From Gordius sp. MW1 (Eukaryota; Nematomorpha; Gordioida; Gordea; Gordiidae), in contig OZ038530.1 of assembly GCA_964036665.1 (NCBI GenBank), positions 12,743,001 to 12,807,000 on the forward strand: a DNA stretch of 64,000 nucleotides, in the 5' to 3' direction. The position numbers and the translations under genes were made by a program. This document shows positions 45,739-56,824 of this stretch, one piece after another. Every line of letters starts with the position of its first letter. The stretch's first letter is position 1. Under the pieces are notes generated by a model. The model worked only from the letters and a program-made list of their open reading frames with translations, was not told where the DNA came from and searched no databases.

Positions 45739-47672
45739 AATCGCTATCCAATTTATGGGCTCGCTTTTCGTTGCCCGTCCGTCCATTGTCCGTCCAACTG
45801 ATGTAGGTTCGAATCCAGGCAAGGGCAAATTTTTTTTTATTTTTTTTTAAATTAATATATTGTTCTTGTTAATACCATTTATAATATGGCTTTTTGACCC
45901 TGTGCTGGCTACTGATTAATGAAAAAATGATCATTGGCCAAAGTGTAAAGCTAAATTTTTTTCCCGTTTTTTGAATTGCTTTACTTGGTTAACATTGATA
46001 ATTACCCTGTGCCCCCCCCCCTACAAGGGCCTATGCCTCTACTGATATGGGTCCCTGTGCCCCCCCCCCCCCTACAAATGTTTCTACTGATGTTGGTTCG
46101 AATCCCGGCGAGGGCAAATTTTTTTATATTTTTTTTAAATTAATATATTGTTCTTGTTAATAACCATTGATAATATGGCTTTTTGACCGTCTCCTGGCTA
46201 CTAACCAATGAAAGAATAACTATTGATCAAAGTGTGAATCGAATTTTTTTTCTCGTTTTATTTTGTCCTCATTTAATTATATCCTTTTTGACCGTCTCCT
46301 GACTACTGACCAATGAAAAAAATGACCATTGGCCAAAGTTTGAATCTAATTTTTATTGTTTTTCGAATTGCTATATTTGGTTAACATTGATAATTACCCT
46401 GTGCCCCCCTACAAGGGCCTATGTCTCTAATGATATCTGTGCCCCCCCCCCTACAAAGGTCTATGCCTCTACTGATGTCTGTTCGAATCTCGGCTAGGGC
46501 AAATTTTTTTTTTATTAATAATAATAATTAATTTATTGTTTTTGTTAATAACATCCTTAATATTGGCTTTTTGGCCGTCCGCTGGCTGCTGACCAATAGA
46601 AAAAATGACCATTAGCCAAAGTGTTAATCAAAATTTTTTTTTTGTCTCTCATGTATCTATATCTTTTTTGACCGTCTCCTGGCTGCTGACCAATGGAAAA
46701 AAATTCATTGGCCAAAGTGTATCAAATTTTTTTATATATAAATATAGGCTATTTAGTCGTTTGCTGGCTTATGACCAATAAAAAAATGACCACTGGCCAA
46801 AGTGATTTTAAAATCAAATTTTTTTCTCTAGATTATAATTATTGGCTAATATTTAGCCGTCTTCTGGCTACTGACCACTGGCCAAAGTTAGATTAAAATT
46901 GATTATTTTTTAGATTATAATTATAGGCTAGATATTTGGCTGTCTACTGACATTAGAAACATTGACCACTGGCCAAAGTGTATATCGCATTTTTTTTCTA
47001 TATTATAATTATAGGCTATTTGGCCGTCTGACCAATGGCCAAAGTCTGATTGGATTTTTTTTTTTTTAATATCTTGTTTATACTTGAAAAAGCCAATAGT
47101 CATCCTTCCAATACTTAAAACTTTCAATTTAGAGTTTTTTTTGATACTGTATAAATTTAAACAATTTGGTGTAGGCGACTCATAATTTGAATTATGACTA
47201 TAGACTATTAAAATCATGCGCATATGTGTCATACCCTCTATTTGCGTTCCTTTCGTCATTTTGATTAATTTAGAAGTTGATAAATAAGAATGAATGAAAG
47301 AAAACCTATTCCTCAAAATCAAGTATAAAATGCAAAATGATAACTTAGTTTTACTTTATACAAATAGTTAAAAAGCTAAATTTTTGTAAAACCTGCTATA
47401 AAACACTTATTAATACTTTATTTATTGAGGAAATTTTTTAATATAAAATAGTATATTTAAAAAACAACTGTAACGTTGTACGAGTATTATCTGACTCCCT
47501 GCTTGACCATTGCCCCCCCCCATAGGCATTCTCGCCCCTTCCCACCTTTCTCGCCCATAAATTGCATAGCAAATATGCTACGTTTATACGAAGGATAGAT
47601 GAGTTTCGTTCGCCCTTCACTCCTGGCCTTCCCTCCCCCCTTCCCCCCTCCTACCAGGAAGCCCCTGGTTTT
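45739..47672 (-). mobile_element. 1.8-kb element, old degraded copy 6 inside the hAT element
   Basis: Begins AATCGCTATCCAATTTATGG, then a GTCCGTCC tract, three rounds of the tRNA-like segment with GGTTCGAATCC and T-runs (45790-46515), about seven eroded minisatellite units with TGACCAATG and TTGGCCAAAGTG, and CATAGGCATTCTCGCCCC. It ends with a decayed CCAGGAAGCCCCTGG hairpin. Same orientation as copies 3-5 but clearly older. Confidence 0.7.
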
Positions 47673-48298
47673 TTAAATTAATATCGAAATATATAAATAA
47701 AGATCAATCATTCAGTTCTTTAATTTTTTTTAATCTGATTGTTCTAATTTGGGCGAATATTTGAATTTGACTCGTGAAAGGTAAAATATATCAAAAATAA
47801 TATTTTAAATTGGTTTTTAAATTTTAAATAGTGTAAAGTGGTAGTTCATTATTAATTTATGCTACATAAATATTATATATTTATAAAACAAATAAATTTA
47901 ATCTTAAATTTTTTAAATAGTTCATTAGCAAAACTATGTATTTCAAATTATATGTGACCCTATATTGTAGATGCTATCATACTTATACATCTCAATAATA
48001 AATCATTCAAATAAAATTTGTAATAAATCTGTGGTATCAATTAGTTTCATAAATCGCATTTTAATTTGTCGATTAGATTTTACACATCGCCATGGGGAGG
48101 TAGGCAATTATGATTAAGGGAGGGGCAAAATAACCGTTTTTTTTAATTTGAGCCATGATAAAATATCTAAAATTTGCTACGCCCATGCACACCGCAATTT
48201 TTCGTACTCTCGCGTTGGATACCAATATTTGAAACGCGTTCGGGAGGGATTCGTTAAAAAAACATAAACGCTTTCAGGTTCGGGTTGTAAAAAAATGA
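47673..48298. other. AT-rich interior of the hAT element
   Basis: No gene. A CGTAGCC-family remnant lies near 48090-48190 (GGGGAGGTAGGCAATTATG .. TTTGCTACGCCCATG). Confidence 0.4.
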
Positions 48299-48306
48299 CT
48301 TTGCAG

Positions 48307-49390
48307 TAGAGCCCCGCACGGTAACCCGAAATCCGAGACCGACCTCGGGTCGGGTTCGGATTGAATATTTTAATATGCCTTCAGGTGGGGTCGCGTTAGG
48401 GTTAAAAATTATAATTGCTTTCGGGTTCGGGTTGAAAATTTTTAAACTCGGGTTCGGGTCGGGTTGAAGGTTTTGAATCTTATATTGCTTAATATACATA
48501 TCTTTTTATTTAATGCCTTTATACATAATATTTTATAAATAATATTCAATATGATTAATTCTCATACATTTATTTAAATTAATTTCTTTTATATTATATC
48601 TAAATTTGGATTTGCGCAATTTAAAAATCAGAAAGGTAGAATATCTTCATTGATGCTATGTGTTATAATATAAATATAATAAATATCACAAAAACAAATT
48701 TGTAAACTCCCATTTTCTTTTTTAAATATTGATGTCTTGACTTGCTTTACCGTCTAACATATACACTAGAATAAAATAAAATTATCATGATTATGTATTA
48801 AACGAATGATTAAAATGTATAAAAAACATTATTTTACAAACATGATTTAAAAAATTAGAGTTTTAAAAAAAGGATTAAATTTTCTCCTCGCACTATTGCC
48901 ACAATCATTAGCCATAAAATCAAATTGCCTGATAATAAAGACAGTCCTACTCCTATTATAATTTAACAAATTTTAAAATATCTGCATTTTGTTATAGTAC
49001 ATAACATACTGAAGATAATGAATGGCCTGTTAAGTGGAATAGTTTGGGTGAAATATACTAAAAAAACTTTTCTGAATTCGGATCTACTTTTTTTCTAATG
49101 CTTTCACTTCTGGCAAACATGTTTTAAAATGTTTTTAAATCTGTTGTTGTTTTTTTTGGAGATAACATTTTGTTGCCATTTATTATCCTCAAAAGCAAAT
49201 TTACACCAATCACTTTTTTTTTACTTTCGGGTTGGGTTTGGTTTAAAACACTTTCGGGTTGAAAAAATTCGAAATGCCTTGGGGTCGTGCTCGGGTTGAA
49301 AGAATCAAACCGCTTTCGGGTCGGGTGCGGGTTGAAAATATTTAAAAGCTTTCGGGTTCGGGTTGAAAAAAGTGACTTTGCAGGGCTCTA
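48307..49390. mobile_element. second hAT element nested at the end of the first
   Basis: Ends TAGAGCCCCGCACGG and TTTGCAGGGCTCTA are inverted repeats (TAGAGCCCYGCA). The 8-mer CTTTGCAG flanks it exactly (48299-48306 and 49391-49398). Subterminal tracts of GGGTCGGGTTCGGG on the left and TTCGGGTCGGGTGCGGG on the right. It landed seven bases from the end of the outer element, in that element's own terminal repeat. No coding frame. Its interior matches the hAT-like element at 34085-36969. Confidence 0.85.
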
Positions 49391-49413
49391 CTTTGCAGTT
49401 CTCTAGTTTCAAT

Positions 49414-49790
49414 AATCATAAATGGTTTTGCAGCTTTAAGTGCTACTAGTGAAATTTTAACGGCGCGTTACTTGTTTAAAGAAATAAACGCCTGTTCGAG
49501 ACTGATATTTAAGATGACTAATATTGAACTTTTTCAACAAATAAATAGATTGTTTCAATATTGAATGTTTAAAAAACGGCAGAATATATTAATTTATTTG
49601 GGAAGGTGTAGGCTGGACATGTGCTTTGCCAAAAATTAGCGAGGCGAATTTAAGCGTATAATATCATTTTAACAGTCCCAGGGCGGGACAATTTTTGGTA
49701 TAGGTGGGCAAATTAAGCCTAAAAAGCCCATGCAAGTGTTTAATTTAAACAATGGCCCTATTGGAGGGAGCTCTTTGCAATTTGCGTCTT
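49414..49790 (+). repeat. host repeat carrying the hAT insertion (filled copy)
   Basis: Matches the inverse of 60131-60545 over its length, e.g. TAGTGCTACTAG-like CACTAGT blocks, GGCGGGACAATTTTTGGTA, GGGCAAATTAAGCCTAAAA and GAGCTCTTTGCAATTTGCGT. Function unknown. Confidence 0.75.
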
Positions 49791-49825
49791 CTTCTTCTTT
49801 GCTGCTTCTTTGTTGTAGTATACAT

Positions 49826-51220
49826 TATAGACCTGCAACGGGCCTGTTTAGGTCAGTCTGTCCGCCCGTAATAAAAATTTAAGAACCCGGGCCCGGCCCG
49901 GGCCCGTCAAAATATTAAATTATAAACCCGGGTCCGGCCCGCGAATTTTATACAAAGCCCGAACCAGGCCCGTGCCCGAAAATTATTTTTATTTACTTTT
50001 TTTATCGATATGTTAAACAATATGTATGTGTCAAAAATGTTAATAAAAATACTGTAAAAATAATAAATTGGTAATTCCCGGTCAGTCGAGTTCTTCTATA
50101 TTTTAAGAAACGGCTTACACGGAAATTTTTTTCTTACAAGTGGCACTTAAGGATACATAAAACCATATAAACCAAAACTTTTAAACCCCTTATTTAACGT
50201 TATAATGTTTTTTATAAAGTTACTTAGCTTTTTTCCTTTCCAGTCTACAAAATTACTTGATAAAAAATGAAAAACCAGTGATATTTTACAAAAGTAACTT
50301 GAATAAATAAATTTTTGAATTAGTTAATGATAATGAGTATATAAATTTTGGGGTCAGATAAAGTAGAAGTTGGCAACGGTCAGCATCAATTTGCAGGGAA
50401 TTATAGCTAGTTTCGCAATTATCCGATATATTGCAAGATCCTAGACAAGTTGCCCAAAGAAAATCATTAATAAAAGAAATCAGCAGGCACAAAAACAATA
50501 ATAAATCTTGAGCTTGGGCGAGGTCGAAAAAAGTAAAGACTATCAGGGGTCAGTAATATAAGAATCTTTTCAAAAGCATAAGTCCACAGCCATTAAAAAC
50601 CCGTATAAGTTTCCACGGCAATTATTGAAAAATTACAATTTAAACAAGACGGACGGACAACCAAAAGAGAGCAGCCCATAAATTGTATAGCAACTAATAT
50701 TAATAATCTTAAGTTCTATTAAATTAATTTATTCAATATTGCCGGAGAATATAAATGGGGAGGCAAGTGTGGGCAGCTGCCCCTTACCAAATCCAAAAAT
50801 TCTTGATGATAAAACTTTTTTTTTCTATCTAAACTGCCTCCCCCTTTAATTTAAATTGACTCCGCCCATGGGATCACGTGTATAAATTAACTTTAACATT
50901 AATAATGCGGGTTGAGATATTGATAATTAATGAATTAGGATGGAAATAAAATTTAACTTTCCTTGTTTAATTGATATACATAAAATAATTATAAATTAGA
51001 AAATTATAAAAACAATTAACACCATCTTTTATACTAAATCTAATTGATTATGTAACGAGCTTTTAACGGGCCTTAAGTATAACTAGGCCTGGTCGGAGCC
51101 CGTTAAATTATATATCGGCCCGTCCATGCCCGGTCCGTTGTTTTATTTTAGCAAAAGCCCGGGCCGCGGGCTAGGCTTTTAGGCCCGTCCGAAGGCCGGG
51201 CCGGGCCGTGCAGGTCACTA
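49826..51220. mobile_element. third hAT element, 1.4 kb, exact 8-bp target duplication
   Basis: Starts TATAGACCTGCAACGGGCC and ends GGGCCGTGCAGGTCACTA, giving terminal repeats around GACCTGCA. GTATACAT flanks both sides (49818-49825 and 51221-51228). Subterminal GGGCCCGGCCCGGG tracts occur at both ends. The interior is AT-rich with short frames only (the 70-codon frame at 50286-50498 is not recognisable). Confidence 0.85.
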
Positions 51221-51246
51221 GTATACATTTTAATTTATATGGAATG

Positions 51247-52196
51247 TAGTGTTGTAAAAAACCAAGGTTTAAGATTGGTCGCCTGCAAGGGTTAGCATTT
51301 TTTTCACTCAAACCCTTTCTCTGTTAGGTGAATTTTTTTGGTTCGCCCTTGGCGTTTGGCGCTTTTGTAAAAAACACCCAAAGGGTGTTGGGTGAATTAT
51401 TTTGGTCGACCTTTGGCGTTTGGCGTTTTTGTTAAAAAACACCCAAAGGGTGTTGTGTGAATTATTTTGTCGACCTTTGGCGTTTGGCGTTTTTACGAAA
51501 AAAACACTCTTAGCGTTTAGGTGAATTATTTTGGTAACCATTTGGTTTGGTTTTGGTCGTTTTGGGTTTTATCATTTTTAATTTAAAAAAATAAAATAAA
51601 TTTAGAACTTTGCCCCCCTCCCTTTTTTGTCCCGTTGGTTTGCCCCCCCCCCCCGTTTTTTACCCTCTTTCTCAACTAGAGGGGTGCCCCCCCTATTTTA
51701 TACCCTCTTTCTTCAAAACACCCCCCCCCCCTGGAGAGAAAGAGACCAAAAAATAAGGCGGGGGCAAAACACCCCCCCCCCTCCCCTCTGGATGAGAAAG
51801 AGGGTAAAAACAGAGGGGGCAAACCAACGGGACAAAAAAGGGAGAGTGGCAAAGTTCTTAATTTATTTTATTTGTTAAAACCCAAAACGACCAAACCAAA
51901 CCAAAAGGTTACCAAAATAATTCACCTAAACGCTAAGAGTGATTTTTTGTAAAAACGCCAAAGGTCGACCAAAATACTTCACTCGACACCCTTTGGGTGT
52001 TTTTTAACAAAAACGCCAAAGGTCGACCAAAATAATTCACCCAACACCCTTTGGGTGTTTTTTACAAAAGCGCCAAACTCCAAGGGCGAACCAAAAAAAT
52101 TCACCTAACACTGAAAGGGATAGGCGTAATTTATACATCAATTACTAAGCTTGGTAACACGCTGGAAAAAACCAGCCAGCCGTTTTTACAACACTA
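51247..52196. mobile_element. 950-bp foldback of the TAGTGTTG hAT family with internal tandem repeats
   Basis: Ends TAGTGTTGTAAAAAACCAAGG and AGCCGTTTTTACAACACTA. Flanks ATGGAATG and ATGGGATG form an 8-bp target duplication with one mismatch. Each arm (about 51308-51600 and 51860-52112) has three rounds of a unit of about 60 bp containing CACCCTTTGGGTGTT, GCGCCAAAG/CGTTTGGCG and GGTCGACC. The loop is C-rich (51610-51800) with two mirrored TACCCTCTTTCTC / GAGAAAGAGGGTA blocks. The small MITEs at 12322, 16343, 18290 and 61020 share its ends. Confidence 0.85.
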
Positions 52197-53270
52197 ATGG
52201 GATGAGAGAGTATTGATATCTTGGCCATCCAAGCCTGACGGAACTATGTTAGATTTCGGCGCTTGACTAACTACTATTCTTTATGATGCCGTCAATTTGG
52301 TGAATTAAACTTTTCTTTAGACCACTCGTATTGGTAGGCTTAATCTAGCACTTTTATTTCACTAGTACTCCCTTAAAAAGCCCAGAAATTTTAGTGACTC
52401 TTCACTAAGAACCTTGCCAATAGGGTGACCCCCCAGTAACAAACACAAAAATTGTATTTGGCTACCAAAGGTATGGCTTCTTGGATCACGAGAGACCCAA
52501 GCTCAACCACCACTACAAGGTATTTTTTGGAAGACGCAAATTGCAAAGACCTCCCTCCAATAGGGCTCTTTGCAATTTGCGTCTCTGAAGATATTATAAA
52601 GCATATTTCACCAAACCTGTTATATTTTGAGGAGAGAAAAAAAGGTGTGAGTCCACTGTTAGGAAAAAGTAAAGAATCGTCAGCCAATTGTTATCTTTGT
52701 GGTTTGGCTTGGGACTATTATGTCCGGAGGGTTTTGTTGTTAAGTTGGGTCTTTAGCTCGGGTCTGGGGTAAGGATTTCTATGATTTAGTTTGCGTGAAC
52801 TATCACTTTCTTATATGGTTAGGTTGACGATAGGCACGGTCAAGAATTTTATTCAATTTTTATTGTCATATATATGTCACGTCACGGGGTACAATCAGCG
52901 TGGAAAAAATATCTTGATCGTGGGGGTTTTCGAGGGGACGTTAGTTTCGTAGGGATTCGTAAGGGCGCAGAATACGAGTAATGGAAAATTAAACAATCGA
53001 GAAAAATGGGAGAAGTAGAATTAGTTGGGGAAGAGTGGGGACAATTTAACCATAAATCGGGGGCAGGTGAGGTAACTTTTTGGGGAGAATAAAAAAATAA
53101 GTAAAAAAAAGTATATTCTTTTTGAGGGATTTTTATCTTTTTTCCCCCGGGGTCCTTAACCCCATGCGGTTATCACTCGAATTTTCTATTTTCTATTATC
53201 CTTACCTATCCTAAAAATGAATAACTATTAAACCAACTGCGGCCTCATTTCAAACTAATTCAAACTTATT
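52197..53270. other. unrecognised stretch with one short inverted pair
   Basis: An open frame at 52452-52772 (plus, 106 codons, cysteines at NCYLCGLAW) matches nothing I know. At 52533-52589 the motif GACGCAAATTGCAAAGA occurs in both orientations with a short spacer. The same motif ends the host repeats at 49770-49788 and 60131. I therefore treat the frame as probably repeat-derived. Confidence 0.35.
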
Positions 53271-53274
53271 TTCT

Positions 53275-53540
53275 AGCCCATTAATCTTAAAGTTCAACAC
53301 CCTAAACCTTAAATATACCTATAATAAACTATTCAACCCAACTTATTTTGCCGAATAACAACTCGAACATTCTAAATTTTAAATATACCCATTACTCTTA
53401 AGGGTTACCCAACTTGAACATTCCCAACCTTAAATACATCCATTAATCTTAATAGTTACCCCAATTATAACATTCCAAACCTTAAATACACCCATTAATC
53501 TTTATGGTTAACTTTTCCTGCACAACATTCCAAACCTAAG
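53275..53540. repeat. minisatellite, about 65-bp units, four copies
   Basis: Direct repeats with landmarks CATTAATCTTAA, AACATTCCAAACCTTAAAT and TACACCCATTAATC, becoming more regular toward the right. No coding frame. Confidence 0.7.
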
Positions 53541-53880
53541 TAGAACAAAAACTCGATACGTAAGGGACTACTAAAGCAGGGGCAATTAGGGGCGGGCGAG
53601 GTATTTAGGGTCCCGTGGATACGACAAACCCATCGAAGCTATTGAATTTATATAACTTTAATTTGTTTTTGGTTATTCAAAACTCTTTAACATATAATTT
53701 ACCCCCCTTCTCTTAGATAGTTCTGCTGCCGCTACTAGTGTATATAAGCTTAATAAATTTTTGTTTAATAATATTATTTATTAAACCCCCCCCCCCCCCC
53801 CATTGATGCAATCCAGGCTACGCCTATGATTTAATAAATGACCTCTTTATTTTTTATAATTCATTTGAATAAAATCATCG
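53541..53880. other. spacer with C-run
   Basis: No gene. A C-run at 53786-53800 followed by AATCCAGGCTACGCCTATGA looks like one end of a CGTAGCC-family element. Confidence 0.35.
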
Positions 53881-53894
53881 TACACTTATTAATT

Positions 53895-54740
53895 TTATTG
53901 GATGTTACTTAAATGCTCAGTAATAATTCGAAAATGTTCAGTATTTATAAATTGTGGCCAGTAAAAATTCCAATACTTAGTAAATTAACTTTATTATGCT
54001 CAGCTTAAAATTTAAAATGCTCAGTAATTATAATTCATAATTCTCGATATTAAATTATTTTTAGGGCTATATTTCATCAGTTATTATCATAAATTATTTG
54101 TTTTATTATCTATATAAATTTGTAAAATAAGGTGTTTGTGAGGTAATTAAACCCGTTTTCAAGTTTAGCTAAACTAAATAGATTGGAGGCGTGATTATTT
54201 ATTTTTAATTTATTAAAAAATTTAAAACGTCTTAAATCATTTCCGCTCAATTCCACCCCCACTTTCAATTAATTAAATGGCAAGTACGAGATAAATCTTA
54301 TTAAGAAACTTATAAAATATAATTACTACAATTTTATATTAAAATGCTTTGCCCTTGTCTTTTTAATTTGAAGAAAGTAGAAATAAAAATAGAGTTACAT
54401 TTTCAATTAATATTAATAAAAAATTGCCTTCTTTTAGAGACTGCTGAGTGCGATATTAACAGTTATGAATTCTAAGATTAATTGTTGGTTCGAATCTCGC
54501 TGCAACACATATTTTATTATGAAATTTAATTTCAGTTACTGAGCAAAAAATTAATGAACATTGGATAACAAAAACTAAAATGAATTAAATACCGAACAAG
54601 GATTTAAATACCGAACATTAAATTATTTACTGCACATTTGAATTTTCACTGAGCATTTGATTATTCTACTGAGCACTTGTATTTATTACTTAGCATTTAA
54701 ATATTCTACTGAGCAAAAATTTTATTAAAAACTGAGCACG
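53895..54740. repeat. element with clusters of TACTGAGCA motifs in mirrored orientation
   Basis: The left side (53908-54032) carries several ATGCTCAGTAA / TGTTCAGTA motifs. The right side (54535-54740) carries TTACTGAGCA, TACTGAGCATTT and TACCGAACA variants in the opposite sense. The centre is AT-rich with no gene. Such mirrored short motifs resemble subterminal transposase-binding sites, but I could not fix ends or a target duplication. Confidence 0.5.
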
Positions 54741-55349
54741 ATAATTTGCTCTCATCTTTTTTATTCCAAAAATATAACAGTTTTTTTACATAATATTGTT
54801 AAATTTATTTTAAATAATACCAAATTCTAAAAAGTCAACTGTAACGACATCATCTTAAAATTTTTAAGACCTTATGCAGGATTTTGTGTTTATTAATGTT
54901 TTCACAGTTAGTTTTGTGTTTAAGAACTGAACTATTAGTTGTCAAAAAAACGTTTGCATTATTTAAAAGAAATTTAGCCAACGAAATTATGTAAAAAATT
55001 ATTAATCAAGCGTTATTGAATTAAATAGACAAATACATTTGTTTTAAGGTGATAATAATCTTAATCTAATATTCTTGTTTAGATTATTATAAAAATGGTT
55101 ATTAAGGAGAGTAGAAAGTCACATAGGTACAACAAATGTCCTTTCGACGGCGAGGATGATATATTGCTAACAGATAGTAATATATCCCATATTTGTGTAA
55201 ATTATAATTAACAAAAGTCTTACAAACCGACGATGTATGTAAGCCTATGATTAAATTTATAAACTTGTTATAAATAATTGGTAAATCTATGAGTTAATTA
55301 AATTTTACAATGATACAATCAATTTTGAAAGCAAGATGACTATAAAACT
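54741..55349. other. AT-rich spacer
   Basis: No firm gene. A 38-codon plus-strand frame at 55095-55211 (MVIKESRKSHRYNKCPFDGE) with a possible donor inside could be a first exon, but nothing links to it. Confidence 0.3.
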
Positions 55350-56824
55350 CTAAGGTGGTACATGCCGACTTCTGGATCTTCTAGATTTAGTACGTCCACT
55401 TCGCTTTGTAATTTTACCGGTTTTTCGAACTTTCTTTGAATACTGAAGCTTTCTCGTGTCTTCTACCTGTTTTTCATGAGAAATTTGTTGTGCAAGTTTA
55501 GTTAAAAAGAGAAAGCAAAACATAATTAAAATACGTAGGTTAGGTTAATAAATTTGATTTAAATGCAGTTAATTTTCTATTACACATTAGACATTTATGG
55601 GTAATCGTGAAAATGTAAGGATGTATTTTTATAGTGTTATACAATTTGCTGTATTTACATTAGAAAACTGCAAATTCATTTTTTTTCAACCCGAACCCGA
55701 AAGTTTTTAAAAAATTTCAAACCGAGCCCGACCCGACCCAAAGACATTTCAAAATTTTTAACCAGAACCCGACCCGATATAAGGTCAGGTCCGGGTCGGG
55801 TCTGGAGTCACTTGTGCAGTTCTCTAATTTACATGTACCTAGACATTGGCGCATAATGATCATCCTTTAACTAACAACACCATTATTTTGATAATATTTA
55901 TGTGAACATTATTTAAAGAAATCTGTTTAAACTATAAATTAAAAGTACCTTAGTTATGTTGATCTTAGGTAATAATGTCGTCTCTAAATCAAGCGTTAAA
56001 TTTGACGTAACGTTAAGGCCTTTTAATATGTGTGGATAAACCTTTTGGGTGTTGTAATTTGAATAACTTTCGCACGGAATCCGAGTTAATAACTCTGGTA
56101 AGGCATTCAACGCTTTTTTTAAAAAAAAATCAGATATCTAATATATAAAAATGAAACTATGTGTGTTTGGAAAACTACCAGACCGATTTGGCTCAAAGTT
56201 TCACAGTTTATTCCTGACACTCCGGAGCATGTTTTAAGATTTGTTCGAGCCAAATCGGTCCAGTAGTTTTTGAGTATTCGTACGCGTTGCACTGTATACG
56301 GAAATAGAACACTAGAAGTAGAACATATAGACATCAAACTTTATTTTTACTTCAATAACCGCTTTATCATCATATATGTAAAATTCCAAAATAATTTAAT
56401 ACACCCGGGTAAATGGCAAAACAATGTTTGCCGGGTTCATCTAGTATGATATAAAAAGATTTTAAACTAGACCTTAGTTGTTAATAACACTTCTTAACAT
56501 TGTTGAATTTTTATTGCAGCAATAAGTGTCATTCTACCATGTTTATTTATATGTTTCATTGCATAAAAGATATTCATCAACAATATTTTATATTTAAATA
56601 TTTAAAATCTATACAAATTAAACATATTTAATGAGTAATGACTTAAACTCCAACGCAATTTAGACATGTTTTTGATCATTTGTTTAGCAAAAAATTGTTA
56701 TGAATTTAAAAAGTAAAAATTAAAGTTGTACTATTTACTCACTTTCGTTCATTTGGACAAAAATATGATTTAAAGATTGTACCAGTCCTAAAAATCCTGC
56801 TAAAACTTGGATTATAAACAGCAT
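55350..56824 (-). CDS. small secreted protein with a very basic tail, three exons, 120 residues, unrecognised
   Basis: Exons on minus: 56824-56743, 56112-55949, 55466-55350. Phases fit (82+164+117 nt) and borders are GT..AG, although the exon 2 acceptor follows an A-run. Exon 1 encodes a signal peptide (MLFIIQVLAGFLGLVQS). Exon 2 encodes a mature region with one cysteine, LPELLTRIPCESYSNYN, and three N-glycosylation motifs (NVTS, NLT, NIT). Exon 3 is strongly basic: KKVRKTGKITKR, then KSRRSRSRHVPP and stop. I know of no family with this layout. A heparin-binding secreted factor or peptide precursor cleaved at KR/RR sites are both possible. Intron 1 holds a Helitron (56137-56444) and intron 2 a hAT MITE (55661-55826). 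The model has no transcript support. Confidence 0.5.
55661..55826. mobile_element. 166-bp hAT MITE with exact target duplication
   Basis: Starts TAGAAAACTGCAAATTC and ends TTGTGCAGTTCTCTA. Flanked exactly by ATTTACAT (55653-55660 and 55827-55834). The body is almost only ACCCGACCC / CCCGAACCCG tracts, i.e. the two subterminal zones of the larger hAT elements joined. Confidence 0.85.
56137..56444 (+). mobile_element. 308-bp non-autonomous Helitron
   Basis: Starts TCTAATATATAAAAATGAAA preceded by A and ends TTCATCTAG followed by T, the A|T insertion site and TC..CTAG ends of Helitrons. A hairpin GGCAAA-ACAATG-TTTGCC lies about 15 bases before the end. No terminal inverted repeats, no target duplication, no coding frame. 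The start strongly resembles insect-type Helitron ends. Confidence 0.75.

Larger units (their letters stand above)
45547..49405. mobile_element. non-autonomous hAT element with exact 8-bp target duplication
   Basis: Starts TAGGAACTGCAGGGGTGACC and ends TTTGCAGTTCTCTA, giving terminal inverted repeats TAGRGAACTGCA. It is flanked on both sides by GTTTCAAT (45539-45546 and 49406-49413). Subterminal GGGTCGGGTTCGGGTT tracts lie at 45560-45700 and 48240-48298. No transposase frame is left. Two later insertions sit inside it: a copy of the 1.8-kb element (45739-47672) and another hAT (48307-49390). The uninterrupted host sequence survives near 60545-60560. Confidence 0.85.

Noticed and set aside
51627-51878. 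83-codon frame in the loop of the 950-bp foldback
   Set aside because: It is translated from C-runs and mirrored purine/pyrimidine blocks of the element; composition alone explains it.
52452-52772. 106-codon frame as a real gene
   Set aside because: It includes the inverted repeat motif GACGCAAATTGCAAAG shared with repeats at 49.8 and 60.1 kb, and no domain or splice partner is visible.
55095-55211. Short plus-strand frame starting MVIKESRKSHRYNKCPFDGE
   Set aside because: Only 38 codons. A possible donor exists but no following exon could be found, and it lies just outside the secreted-protein gene on the opposite strand.
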